Positions 1 through 6,324 of a DNA stretch of 6,324 nt are shown piece by piece. The stretch comes from Gammaproteobacteria bacterium. Lineage in GTDB: Bacteria; Pseudomonadota; Gammaproteobacteria; JAURND01. Both the position numbers and the translations under genes were made by a program. The first letter of the stretch is position 1. Each line of letters starts with the position of its first letter. The notes below the pieces were generated by a model that worked only from the letters and a program-made list of their open reading frames with translations, ran no database searches and had not been told where the DNA came from. The stretch is taken from contig JAURND010000006.1 of assembly GCA_030830425.1 (NCBI GenBank), positions 1 through 6,324 of the forward strand. Direction: 5' to 3'.

Positions 1-147
1 TGACTAAAATCTGACCGTTTATGTCAGTCTTTGTGTGGTGCTGAATAGTTACGTGTTAGCTTCTTTAAAGGTTAGCGGAAATTGCTGTATTTTTTTTAAT
101 CAAAGCTAGCAGCATTATCGCTAGCCACGTCTCACCAAGGAGTCCTT
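1..147 (+). promoter_or_regulatory. guaB upstream leader, promoter not resolved
   Basis: This non-coding stretch precedes guaB and probably holds its promoter. I could not fix a convincing -35/-10 pair. Weak possibilities are TTAAAG at 65-70 with TATTTT at 88-93, or TTAGCG at 72-77 with TTTAAT at 95-100, each with a 17-base spacer. A small hairpin (CTGAC at 11-15, GTCAG at 23-27, 7-base loop) near the left edge may be the tail of an upstream gene. The core TAGC occurs at 57-60, 73-76, 107-110 and 122-125. The last two copies sit in GCTAGC hexamers (105-110 and 120-125) that could also pair with each other. No gene is seen here. Confidence 0.4.
137..142 (+). promoter_or_regulatory. guaB ribosome binding site
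   Basis: AAGGAG lies 5 bases before the ATG at 148 and is the best Shine-Dalgarno match in the window. It supports the chosen guaB start. The spacer bases TCCTT are the reverse complement of AAGGA, so the site forms an 11-base imperfect palindrome. The one-base centre is too short to fold as a hairpin. Confidence 0.8.
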
Positions 148-1614
148 ATGCGTATTCTTCAAGAAGCTTTAACTTTCGATGATGTGCTCTTGGTGCCTGC
201 TTATTCCCAAGTTCTCCCCAAAGATGTCGATTTAAAAACTCAGTTAACACGTGGAATTTCGCTGAATGTCCCACTGGTTTCAGCTGCAATGGATACAGTG
301 ACTGATGCACGTTTAGCGATTACGCTGGCTCAGGAAGGTGGTATTGGTATTTTGCATAAAAACATGAGCATTGATCAACAAGCAGCTCAGGTACGTAGTG
401 TAAAAAAATTCGAAAGTGGCGTCGTCAAAGATCCCGTCACGATTAGCCCTCAAACCACTATTCGTGAGTTACAGGCATTAACGAGCGCACATCAAATCTC
501 AGGCGTACCCGTAGTTGATGATCAGCAATTAATGGGTATTATTACGAATCGTGACGTGCGCTTTGAAACCAATTTAGATCAGCCAGTGCTCAACTTAATG
601 ACCCCTAAAGAGCGATTGGTTACAGTGGAAGAGGGCACAACTCGAGAAGTAGTGATTCAACTGTTACACAAACATCGTATCGAAAAAATCTTAATTGTGA
701 ACAAACAATTTCAATTAAGAGGCATGATTACGGTTAAGGATATTTTAAAAGCGAAAGAAAAACCGGACGCCTGTAAAGATGGATATGCGCGGTTACGTGT
801 TGGTGCTGCTGTAGGCACAAGTCCTGACACACCGGCTCGAGTTGATGCTTTAGTGAAAGCAGGTGTCGATTTAGTCGTGCTAGATACCGCTCATGGACAT
901 TCTGCAGGTGTAATTGAGGTTATACGTTGGATCAAAGCACATTTCCCTGAACTACAAGTGATTGCTGGAAATATTGCGACAGGTGACGCAGCGCTCGCAT
1001 TATATCAAGCCGGTGTAGATGGTGTGAAAGTAGGCATCGGTCCTGGCTCCATCTGCACAACTCGAATTATTGCAGGTGTGGGTATGCCACAAATCAGTGC
1101 CATTGCAAATGTGGCGGAAGCTTTAAAAGGAACAGGAATCCCGATTATTTCTGACGGTGGTATTCGATTTTCAGGAGATTTAGCCAAAGCGATTGCAGCA
1201 GGTGCTTGGTCTGTCATGATCGGTAGCTTATTTGCAGGCACTGAAGAAGCCCCTGGTGATATCGAGTTATATCAAGGGCGTTCCTATAAGTCCTATAGAG
1301 GCATGGGTTCTTTAGGTGCGATGGGACAGAAAGAGGGGTCGAGTGATCGATATTTTCAAGAAGGGCGAAGCTATGAAAAATTGGTGCCCGAAGGCATAGA
1401 AGGTCGAGTGCCTTATAAAGGCAGTTTATTGGTCGCGGTACATCAATTATTGGGAGGATTACGTGCCAGCATGGGATATACCGGATCACCTAATATTGAA
1501 ACGTTACGCACTCAAGCAAATTTTATACGCATGACAGGGGCAGGTATGCGAGAAAGTCATGTGCATGATGTGGCGATCACGAAGGAAGCCCCTAATTATA
1601 GAACAGAAATTTAA
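148..1614 (+). CDS. guaB: Inosine-5'-monophosphate dehydrogenase
   Basis: Cytosolic enzyme that oxidises IMP to XMP with NAD+, the committed step of guanine nucleotide synthesis. The 488-residue length matches the bacterial family. The TIM-barrel starts with the typical LTFDDVLL segment near the N-terminus. It is interrupted by a pair of CBS domains at about residues 92-208, which in this family bind regulatory nucleotides. The catalytic loop GPGSICTT carries the nucleophile Cys303. The IMP-phosphate loop has Asp336 in SDGGIR, and the mobile flap has the Arg401-Tyr402 pair. All key residues are present, so the enzyme should be active. The start is fixed by AAGGAG five bases upstream and by the canonical N-terminus. 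guaA, which often follows guaB in gammaproteobacteria, is absent; the next gene, 59 bases on, is rmlA. Family assignment is secure. Confidence 0.98.
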   Translation: MRILQEALTFDDVLLVPAYSQVLPKDVDLKTQLTRGISLNVPLVSAAMDTVTDARLAITLAQEGGIGILHKNMSIDQQAAQVRSVKKFESGVVKDPVTISPQTTIRELQALTSAHQISGVPVVDDQQLMGIITNRDVRFETNLDQPVLNLMTPKERLVTVEEGTTREVVIQLLHKHRIEKILIVNKQFQLRGMITVKDILKAKEKPDACKDGYARLRVGAAVGTSPDTPARVDALVKAGVDLVVLDTAHGHSAGVIEVIRWIKAHFPELQVIAGNIATGDAALALYQAGVDGVKVGIGPGSICTTRIIAGVGMPQISAIANVAEALKGTGIPIISDGGIRFSGDLAKAIAAGAWSVMIGSLFAGTEEAPGDIELYQGRSYKSYRGMGSLGAMGQKEGSSDRYFQEGRSYEKLVPEGIEGRVPYKGSLLVAVHQLLGGLRASMGYTGSPNIETLRTQANFIRMTGAGMRESHVHDVAITKEAPNYRTEI

Positions 1615-1673
1615 AGATACATGTAACCATTCAGCACAATTCAAAATAACATAATACAAAAGAGTAGCCAAAT
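1615..1673 (+). promoter_or_regulatory. guaB-rmlA spacer with possible weak rml promoter
   Basis: A 59-base AT-rich spacer with no hairpin that would stop transcription, so read-through from guaB into the rml genes is possible. CATAAT at 1650-1655 matches five of six bases of a sigma-70 -10 box, but I see no good -35 at the right distance. AAAAGAG at 1658-1664 is a modest ribosome binding site 9 bases before the rmlA ATG. A local promoter for the rhamnose genes is only a possibility. Confidence 0.3.
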
Positions 1674-2579
1674 ATGAAGGGCATTATATTAGCAGGTGGA
1701 TCGGGTACGCGATTATACCCCATCACAAAATCACTGAGTAAACAGCTTCTTCCAGTTTACGATAAACCGATGATTTACTATCCGTTATCCACTTTAATGC
1801 TAGCTGGCATCAAAGATATACTGATTATCACCACACCAGAAGATGTCGCTCAATTTCAAAAGTTATTAGCCGATGGCGCTCAGTGGGGGATTTCTATTCA
1901 ATATGCAACTCAGCCCAGCCCAGATGGTTTGGCGCAAGCTTTTTTGATAGGCGAACATTTCATCGGTCAAGATTCAGTAACGATGATCTTAGGAGACAAT
2001 ATCTTTTATGGGGAAGGAATGTTTACCAAGCTGCACTCCGCGATGACCCAGAAAGAAGGAGCTTCCGTTTTTGCTTATTATGTTTTAGATCCTGAACGTT
2101 ATGGTGTCGTGGTTTTTGATGAGACAGGCGCTCCTTGCGATATTGAAGAAAAACCTAAAACACTGCGTTCACATTATGCGTTGACTGGACTTTACGTCTA
2201 TGACAATAATGTCGTCAATATCGCTAAATCTCTTAAACCCTCACAACGAGGGGAGCTGGAAATTACAGATTTAAATCGTATTTACCTACAAAAACAGCAG
2301 CTAAAAGTTGAAAAATTAGGTCGAGGTATCGCTTGGTTAGATACGGGAACTTATAAATCTTTATTAGAGGCTTCACTTTTTGTAGAAGTTATGGAATCTC
2401 GGCAAGGCTTGAAGATTGCTTGTCCTGAAGAAGTCGCATGGCGCATGGGTTTTATCGATGATTTAAAACTAGAATTTTTAGCTTCAACGAATGGATTGAA
2501 TAAAAGCGGATATGGACAGTACCTTTTAAACTTATTAAACGAACAGCAGTTTCTGCCGAAGGTTGTTATGAATAAATAG
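1674..2579 (+). CDS. rmlA: Glucose-1-phosphate thymidylyltransferase
   Basis: First enzyme of the dTDP-L-rhamnose pathway: it joins glucose-1-phosphate and dTTP to give dTDP-glucose and pyrophosphate, using Mg2+, in the cytosol. The N-terminal nucleotide-binding signature GGSGTRL is at residues 8-14, followed by [10 protein letters not shown] at 23-32. GDN at 107-109 supplies the metal-binding Asp108. EEKP is at 158-161, and the second metal ligand is probably Asp223 in WLDTGTY. This is the short RfbA type of about 290 residues; at 301 it has a slightly longer C-terminal tail, which is unremarkable. The ATG gives the canonical MKGIILAGG start. The gene follows guaB by 59 bases and leads a set of all four rhamnose genes. 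In this family dTDP-rhamnose commonly inhibits the enzyme allosterically. The name rfbA is equivalent. Confidence 0.97.
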   Translation: MKGIILAGGSGTRLYPITKSLSKQLLPVYDKPMIYYPLSTLMLAGIKDILIITTPEDVAQFQKLLADGAQWGISIQYATQPSPDGLAQAFLIGEHFIGQDSVTMILGDNIFYGEGMFTKLHSAMTQKEGASVFAYYVLDPERYGVVVFDETGAPCDIEEKPKTLRSHYALTGLYVYDNNVVNIAKSLKPSQRGELEITDLNRIYLQKQQLKVEKLGRGIAWLDTGTYKSLLEASLFVEVMESRQGLKIACPEEVAWRMGFIDDLKLEFLASTNGLNKSGYGQYLLNLLNEQQFLPKVVMNK

Positions 2580-2604
2580 CCCCATTGCTGATAACTGCAT
2601 GGGG
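2580..2604 (+). repeat. Hairpin 1 of the rmlA-rmlC spacer
   Basis: CCCCAT at 2580-2585 pairs perfectly with ATGGGG at 2599-2604, and an inner GC/GC pair extends the stem past one bulged T. It starts at the base after the rmlA stop codon. No T-run follows, so it is not a standard intrinsic terminator. It could protect the rmlA message 3' end or belong to a repeat unit with the next two hairpins. Confidence 0.6.
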
Positions 2605-2608
2605 GATT

Positions 2609-2640
2609 GCAAAGGGAGAGAACGCGCTTCTCCCCCTTGC
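2609..2640 (+). repeat. Hairpin 2 of the rmlA-rmlC spacer
   Basis: GCAA at 2609-2612 pairs with TTGC at 2637-2640, and GGGAGA at 2614-2619 pairs with TCTCCC at 2629-2634. A small internal loop separates the two stems and a nine-base loop closes the structure. No T-run follows; a GC-rich near-palindrome (CGCTAGCG at 2641-2648) comes next. The GC-rich composition stands out from the AT-rich surroundings, as in dispersed palindromic repeats. Repeat status cannot be shown from a single copy. Confidence 0.6.
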
Positions 2641-2681
2641 CGCTAGCGCGGACTTGTCCAAGCGACGCGTTAAAACAAGGA

Positions 2682-2711
2682 AGCAATTCCGCGTTTTTGG
2701 CGAGAATTGCT
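2682..2711 (+). repeat. Hairpin 3 of the rmlA-rmlC spacer
   Basis: AGCAATTC at 2682-2689 is the exact reverse complement of GAATTGCT at 2704-2711. An inner CGC/GCG pairing (2690-2692 with 2700-2702) extends the stem with one bulged A and a T-rich loop. The structure ends 18 bases before the rmlC ATG, so it could influence access to the rmlC start. An alternative fold pairs ACGCG (2665-2669) with CGCGT (2690-2694), followed by a short T-run, which would be a weak terminator. Confidence 0.6.
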
Positions 2712-2729
2712 GTTAAGTGAGAAAAAAAT

Positions 2730-3287
2730 ATGCGAGTCGAAGAAACAAAACTTCCCGGTGTCTTATTGATTAAACCCCTGATTTTTCAAGATACTAGAGG
2801 GCTTTTTTTAGAAACATTCCAATTTGATAAATATCAAGATATCGGTATTCATCAGACTTTTGTTCAGGATAATGCATCCCGTTCCTCTCAAGGGGTTTTA
2901 CGTGGATTACATTTTCAGCTGGAAAAACCACAAGCCAAATTGGTTTTTGTGACGCGTGGCGCTGTTTTTGATGTGGTTGTCGATGTGCGATATGGCTCGC
3001 CGACATTTGGTCAATGGGCAGGGTTTGAATTAAATGATCAAAATCGCCACCAATTATTTATTCCAGAAGGATTTGCGCATGGATTTGAAGCGCTATCACC
3101 AGAAGTAGATTTTTTCTACAAATGCACCGATTTCTACCACCCACCAGGCGAAGCAGGTATTCGCTGGAATGATCCATCTATTGGTATTCAATGGATGACG
3201 AAAAATCCAATTGTGGCAGATAGAGATAGCGCTTATCCGTTATTAAAAGAATTAGCGGCGCATCAATTACTGCCATATGCGGGTTAA
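2730..3287 (+). CDS. rmlC: dTDP-4-dehydrorhamnose 3,5-epimerase
   Basis: Third pathway enzyme: it inverts C3 and C5 of dTDP-4-keto-6-deoxyglucose to give dTDP-4-keto-L-rhamnose. It is a cofactor-free, dimeric, cytosolic cupin-type protein. The 185-residue length is usual. Visible signatures are FQDTRGLFLETF near residues 19-30, QDNASRSSQGVLRGLHFQ with Arg58 and the catalytic base His61, Lys70, and IPEGFAHGF at 111-119. Tyr130 is in the position of the catalytic tyrosine, and Asp166 probably corresponds to the Asp that pairs with the histidine. The N-terminus fits the family. The ribosome binding site is weak (GTGAG at 2717-2721, 8 bases from the ATG). It is separated from rmlA by a 150-base hairpin-bearing spacer, longer than usual inside an rml operon, and is followed by rmlD after 40 bases. 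Confidence 0.97.
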   Translation: MRVEETKLPGVLLIKPLIFQDTRGLFLETFQFDKYQDIGIHQTFVQDNASRSSQGVLRGLHFQLEKPQAKLVFVTRGAVFDVVVDVRYGSPTFGQWAGFELNDQNRHQLFIPEGFAHGFEALSPEVDFFYKCTDFYHPPGEAGIRWNDPSIGIQWMTKNPIVADRDSAYPLLKELAAHQLLPYAG

Positions 3288-3327
3288 CTAGTCAAAAATT
3301 TAGCTTATCTGTCTTCCTGTTTCCCCC
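3288..3327 (+). promoter_or_regulatory. Pyrimidine-rich rmlD leader without Shine-Dalgarno
   Basis: The 40 bases between the rmlC stop and the rmlD ATG contain no AGGAG-like run. The last 20 or so are mostly C and T and end in CCCCC directly before ATG. Translation of rmlD probably relies on an unstructured leader or on ribosomes arriving from rmlC. No promoter is evident. Confidence 0.55.
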
Positions 3328-4221
3328 ATGAAAATATTATTACTCGGCGCCAATGGTCAATTAGGCTGTGAATTAGCGCGGCATACGGGCTTATTGAACA
3401 CGCATCACCTCATTGCATTGACGCGAACGCAATTAGATATTTCGGATTTAAAGCAAGTGCAGCTTGCTTATGAAACGCATCAACCTGATTTAGTCATCAA
3501 TGCGGCCGCTTATACTCAAGTAGATTTGGCGGAAAAAGAAGCAGCATTAGCCCATAATATTAATGCCATTGGCGCAGCAAATTTAGCGAGCACTTGCCAG
3601 CAGCTTCAAATACCACTGATCCATTTTTCTACGGATTATATTTTTAACGGTGAAAAACAAACCCCTTATACAGAAACCGATGAGGCATCCCCCTTAGGTG
3701 TTTATGGAAAAACCAAGTGGGAAGGAGAGCAGTTGGTACGACAATTATGTGAAAAGCATATAATTCTTCGCATCAGTTGGGTATTTGGTCAATATGGACA
3801 TAATTTTGTCAAAACGATCTTGAGACTAGCGCGGGAAAAAACAGAAAGTAAAGTGGTCTTTGATCAAAGAGGAGCACCTACCCCAACGACCAGCATTGCA
3901 GATGCTGTATTTGCCATGATCCAACACATAACACCTAGCGCATCTTTTTGGGGAACTTATCATTTTTGTGGTACCCCTGATGTGAGTTGGTATGAATTCA
4001 CCCAAAAAATTATTGAAATTGCTCAAGATTTAGATACGCTGATGATACAACGCGTGTTGCCCATCACCACTGAAGAATACCCCACGCCTGCCAAACGACC
4101 TAAACAAGGTCTTTTGTCTTGCAAAAAAATAACCGATACCTTTGGCATTCAATCAGCTGATTGGATTTCTCCTTTAACCACGCTCATTCAACATCAATGT
4201 CATGAAAAAATACATACCTAA
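3328..4221 (+). CDS. rmlD: dTDP-4-dehydrorhamnose reductase
   Basis: Last pathway enzyme: it reduces dTDP-4-keto-L-rhamnose to dTDP-L-rhamnose with NAD(P)H in the cytosol. It is a short-chain dehydrogenase of the extended, RmlD-substrate-binding type. The 297-residue length is typical. The nucleotide-binding loop GANGQLG is at residues 7-13, and the conserved INAAAYTQVD segment follows near residue 60. The catalytic set is Thr102 in STDYIFNG plus Tyr126 and Lys130 in YGKTK. The C-terminal half carries the expected RISWVFG and GAPTPT segments. The ATG must be right because the Rossmann strand starts at residue 2, yet it has no Shine-Dalgarno sequence. Its last 20 bases overlap the start of rmlB, which suggests translational coupling. 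Confidence 0.97.
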   Translation: MKILLLGANGQLGCELARHTGLLNTHHLIALTRTQLDISDLKQVQLAYETHQPDLVINAAAYTQVDLAEKEAALAHNINAIGAANLASTCQQLQIPLIHFSTDYIFNGEKQTPYTETDEASPLGVYGKTKWEGEQLVRQLCEKHIILRISWVFGQYGHNFVKTILRLAREKTESKVVFDQRGAPTPTTSIADAVFAMIQHITPSASFWGTYHFCGTPDVSWYEFTQKIIEIAQDLDTLMIQRVLPITTEEYPTPAKRPKQGLLSCKKITDTFGIQSADWISPLTTLIQHQCHEKIHT

Positions 4222-5215
4222 AGTCATGCTAGTCACCGGCGGTGCAGGTTTTATTGGCAGCCATTATGTTCGTGAAGTATTAGCCAAACATCCTCACTTG
4301 ATGGTCGTGAATTTAGATCTACTGACCTATGCAGGATCACTCAACAATCTCACGCACTTATCGGATCCAACGCGCCATCATTTTGTCAAAGGAGATATCC
4401 GTGATCGCCAATTGGTCGATAATTTATTGCGGCAATATGACGTTGATACCATTGTGCATTTTGCCGCAGAAAGCCATGTGGATCGCTCGATCACCGGTCC
4501 TGCTGTTTTTATTGAAACCAATGTGGTGGGTACTTTAACGCTCTTAGAATCTGCGAGAACATATTGGTTGGACAACAAAAAGCGCTCCGCTGATCAGTGT
4601 CGATTTCATCATATCTCAACCGATGAAGTGTACGGCACATTAACAGAACAAGACCCCGCATTCACCGAAAAAACCGCTTATGCCCCTAATTCGCCCTATT
4701 CGGCAAGCAAAGCTAGCGCTGACCATTTAGTCCGCGCGTATTTTGAAACCTATCGCTTACCCATCACCATCACCAATTGTTCTAATAATTATGGCCCCAA
4801 TCAGCATGCTGAAAAATTAATGCCCACGATTGTACGATCTTGCCTTGCACAAAAACCAATCCCTATTTATGGTAATGGGAAAAATAAGCGGGACTGGTTA
4901 TATGTCACCGATCATTGTGAAGCAATTGACCTGGTCATTGAATCTGGAAAAATAGGGGAGAGCTATAATATTGGCGGTAATGCTGAACACCAAAACTTAG
5001 AAATTGCTCAAAAAATATGTGGGATTTTAGATAACATAAAACCTGCTCAAAACCCTTATGCGCATTTAATTGCTTTTGTGACAGATAGGCCAGGGCATGA
5101 TTGGCGATATGCGATAGATATCTCCAAAATTCAAAGTGCGTTAGGATGGCAACCCAAGACTGATATTCAAAGTGGGTTAGTGAAAATGGTCGCGTTTTAT
5201 GCCGCTCTTACTTGA
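4202..5215 (+). CDS. rmlB: dTDP-glucose 4,6-dehydratase
   Basis: Second pathway enzyme: it uses tightly bound NAD+ to turn dTDP-glucose into dTDP-4-keto-6-deoxyglucose. It is an extended short-chain dehydrogenase. TGGAGFIGS at residues 12-20 binds NAD+, and AAESHVDRS starts at 88. STDEVYG at 139-145 supplies the Thr140-Asp141-Glu142 triad specific to dehydratases, and YSASK supplies Tyr166 and Lys170. NCSNNYGPNQ and the RDWLYVTDH segment are also typical. At 337 residues it is slightly short against the roughly 350-360 usual. Two starts are possible. ATG 4202 overlaps rmlD by 20 bases and has no ribosome binding site. In-frame ATG 4226 begins four bases after the rmlD stop and gives MLVTGGAGF, close to the usual N-terminus. 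Either keeps all motifs. Placing rmlB last (order A-C-D-B) differs from the enterobacterial B-D-A-C order. Confidence 0.96.
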   Translation: MKKYIPKVMLVTGGAGFIGSHYVREVLAKHPHLMVVNLDLLTYAGSLNNLTHLSDPTRHHFVKGDIRDRQLVDNLLRQYDVDTIVHFAAESHVDRSITGPAVFIETNVVGTLTLLESARTYWLDNKKRSADQCRFHHISTDEVYGTLTEQDPAFTEKTAYAPNSPYSASKASADHLVRAYFETYRLPITITNCSNNYGPNQHAEKLMPTIVRSCLAQKPIPIYGNGKNKRDWLYVTDHCEAIDLVIESGKIGESYNIGGNAEHQNLEIAQKICGILDNIKPAQNPYAHLIAFVTDRPGHDWRYAIDISKIQSALGWQPKTDIQSGLVKMVAFYAALT

Positions 5216-5400
5216 AAGTACTGGTTTTTAAAATGTATGCCTGAAAAAAACCCTATTGGGTAAGAGGCGCTACACTTTAACTAGCTAACTGGAAGCTGAA
5301 AGCTCAAATATACTCGTCTCAGGTTAATGTGAGATAAAACCAGGGGTTTTTTAAGGGGGCAGTGTTTTGCTGCCCCCTTAAATTCAAACAGATGATACTC
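5216..5400 (+). other. Non-coding spacer between rmlB and the glycosyltransferase
   Basis: No gene is seen in these 185 bases. They hold a short ACCC/GGGT stem (5250-5261) preceded by a run of seven A, a small TCTCA/TGAGA hairpin (5317-5334), and the strong 12-bp hairpin at 5351-5381. AAAAAACCC at 5245-5253 is an exact inverted copy of GGGTTTTTT at 5344-5352 and could close a loop of 90 bases. On the minus strand the first stem is followed by a T-run and could act as a weak terminator for transcription entering from the right. No convincing plus-strand promoter was found. Confidence 0.5.
5351..5381 (+). repeat. Perfect 12-bp hairpin upstream of the glycosyltransferase
   Basis: TTAAGGGGGCAG at 5351-5362 is followed by a 7-base loop and its exact reverse complement CTGCCCCCTTAA at 5370-5381. 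The core pairs eight G/C-rich positions, so it should be very stable as RNA or as a DNA cruciform. No T-run follows on either strand (the T-run lies before it on the plus strand), so it lacks the form of a standard intrinsic terminator. It ends 19 bases before the ATG at 5401. It may mark the end of the rml transcript, attenuate the next gene, or be a dispersed palindromic element. Confidence 0.7.
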
Positions 5401-6324
5401 ATGAAAATACTGGTATTAAATCATCATCTAAAAAAATTTGCAGGATCAGAATTACACACCTTTGAGCTTTGTTGCGCGTTAAAAAATAAAAATCATACAG
5501 TCATTATTGCCACCTATTCATATGATTATCCCTTAGCTTCTCTTTTTGAGCGAGAAGGCTTTCATGTATGTAATATTTTAAAGTCTGATATCACAGAAAA
5601 AAATTTTGATCTTGTTGTGGGGCATCATTTTCCACTCGTATGTGATATGTTTTTTGCCCAAAAGATTACTTGCAAAAAGCTTATTTTACACTCAATGTCT
5701 AATTTTCTAGTATTAGAAGATTTCTTTTATCTTGGAGAAAAGAATTGTTTATACACAACGCAATCTGAAGAAAATAAACAGAAAAATTTCGAAGAGGGTT
5801 TTAGTGATATTGTGGTTTTTAATAATTCAGTCCCCAAATATTTTTTTGATTATTTCAGAGAACCTGAAAAACAGATTAATTCAATCGCTATAGTTTCAAA
5901 TCATCTATGTGGAGAAATAAAAGAAGCGATAAAAAAATTAAGAAAAAATAACATATCTGTTTCTATTTATGGTTGGGAAGGCTCTGTGGTTCATGTGACA
6001 CCAGAATTGTTATGTCAACATGATGCAGTTATAACGATTGGCAGAAGCGTACAATATGCCTTAGCATTGGGTGTGCCAGTTTACTGTTATGACCATTTTG
6101 GCGGACCTGGTTGGATTATGCCTGAAAACATCAAAACTGCTGGTGATTTTAATTTTTCGGGAAGGTGTTGTTATCATAAAAAATCTGCAGAAACTATCGT
6201 CAATGAGTTGCGATTTGAATATGCTTCTGTTTGCCAACACGCAAAGTATTTACATGATTTTTCTAAAGAAAAATACTGTCTGGAAAAAAATTTAGATTGC
6301 ATCCTGGAAAAAACAGAAGCAAAA
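5401..6324 (+). CDS. Putative GT-B-fold glycosyltransferase, partial at 3' end
   Basis: An open frame of 308 codons runs off the window without a stop. Its N-terminus (MKILVLNHH, then AGSELHTFEL at about residues 14-23) resembles the first Rossmann domain of GT4-like glycosyltransferases, where a Gly-rich loop precedes the first long helix. A second Rossmann-like half begins near residue 160. It has HDAVITIGRSVQYALALGVP from about 207, then YDHFGGPGW at 230-238, placed where GT-B enzymes hold the donor sugar nucleotide. The classical E-x7-E pair is not evident, so donor, acceptor and exact family are unknown. Next to a complete dTDP-rhamnose set, a role in rhamnose-containing surface glycan is a reasonable inference; rhamnosyl transfer itself is not shown. 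No signal peptide or membrane segment is seen. It has 14 cysteines and is AT-rich (sampled rows about 27-30% GC). ATG 5392 is an alternative in-frame start; neither has a clear ribosome binding site. Confidence 0.75.
   Translation, partial: MKILVLNHHLKKFAGSELHTFELCCALKNKNHTVIIATYSYDYPLASLFEREGFHVCNILKSDITEKNFDLVVGHHFPLVCDMFFAQKITCKKLILHSMSNFLVLEDFFYLGEKNCLYTTQSEENKQKNFEEGFSDIVVFNNSVPKYFFDYFREPEKQINSIAIVSNHLCGEIKEAIKKLRKNNISVSIYGWEGSVVHVTPELLCQHDAVITIGRSVQYALALGVPVYCYDHFGGPGWIMPENIKTAGDFNFSGRCCYHKKSAETIVNELRFEYASVCQHAKYLHDFSKEKYCLEKNLDCILEKTEAK

Noticed and set aside
1005..1489. Two minus-strand open frames inside guaB
   Set aside because: They are antisense shadows of a fully conserved guaB and show no domain or ribosome binding site.
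1883..2095. Plus-strand 70-codon frame inside rmlA
   Set aside because: It is an out-of-frame shadow of a conserved rmlA with no independent support.
2351..2686. Minus-strand open frame of 111 codons spanning the rmlA 3' end and spacer
   Set aside because: Most of it is antisense to rmlA, it has no recognisable domain, and the rest lies in hairpin-rich spacer DNA.
5212..5241. Promoter for the glycosyltransferase gene (TTGAAA at 5212-5217)
   Set aside because: TAAAAT at 5229-5234 is only 11 bases away and the hexamer at an 18-base spacing is poor.
5351..5390. Intrinsic terminator at the 12-bp hairpin
   Set aside because: No T-run follows the stem on either strand, so it was recorded only as a hairpin.
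5362..5400. In-frame GTG at 5362 as an extended glycosyltransferase start
   Set aside because: The AAGGGGG upstream is only two bases away and locked in the hairpin, and the added residues precede a canonical MKILVLN start.
6071..6295. Plus-strand 74-codon frame inside the glycosyltransferase
   Set aside because: It is an out-of-frame shadow of the longer open frame from 5401, which carries a recognisable fold pattern.

Overview
The window reads as chromosomal DNA of a moderately AT-rich gammaproteobacterium. The GuaB protein and the RmlA, RmlB, RmlC and RmlD enzymes are all of the ordinary bacterial type. The base composition, loose Shine-Dalgarno use and hairpin-rich intergenic DNA would fit a host-associated lineage such as Legionellales (Coxiella, Legionella or Rickettsiella relatives). 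That placement is an impression from sequence style, not a demonstrated assignment.

All recognised genes lie on the plus strand. Positions 1-147 are a leader with a good ribosome binding site for guaB (148-1614), which encodes IMP dehydrogenase of GTP synthesis. After a 59-base gap comes a complete dTDP-L-rhamnose set in the order rmlA (1674-2579), rmlC (2730-3287), rmlD (3328-4221), rmlB (4202-5215). rmlA and rmlC are separated by 150 bases holding three successive hairpins. rmlC and rmlD are 40 bases apart, and rmlD and rmlB overlap by 20 bases. A 185-base gap with a perfect 12-bp hairpin follows. The window then ends inside an AT-rich open frame (5401 to the edge, 308 codons, no stop) that looks like a GT-B-fold glycosyltransferase.

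RmlA joins glucose-1-phosphate and dTTP to give dTDP-glucose. RmlB dehydrates it to the 4-keto-6-deoxy sugar, RmlC epimerises that at C3 and C5, and RmlD reduces it to dTDP-L-rhamnose. The partial gene downstream is the natural candidate for a surface-polysaccharide assembly enzyme, so the right-hand side probably opens an O-antigen or other envelope glycan locus. guaB is not part of this pathway and looks like the conserved gene next to which the cluster sits.

I see no tRNA, rRNA, CRISPR array, transposase or toxin-antitoxin system. I also see no convincing undescribed system. The items most worth a second look are the hairpin-rich spacers, the rmlD start with no Shine-Dalgarno sequence, and the cysteine-rich glycosyltransferase with its DHFGGPGW motif.
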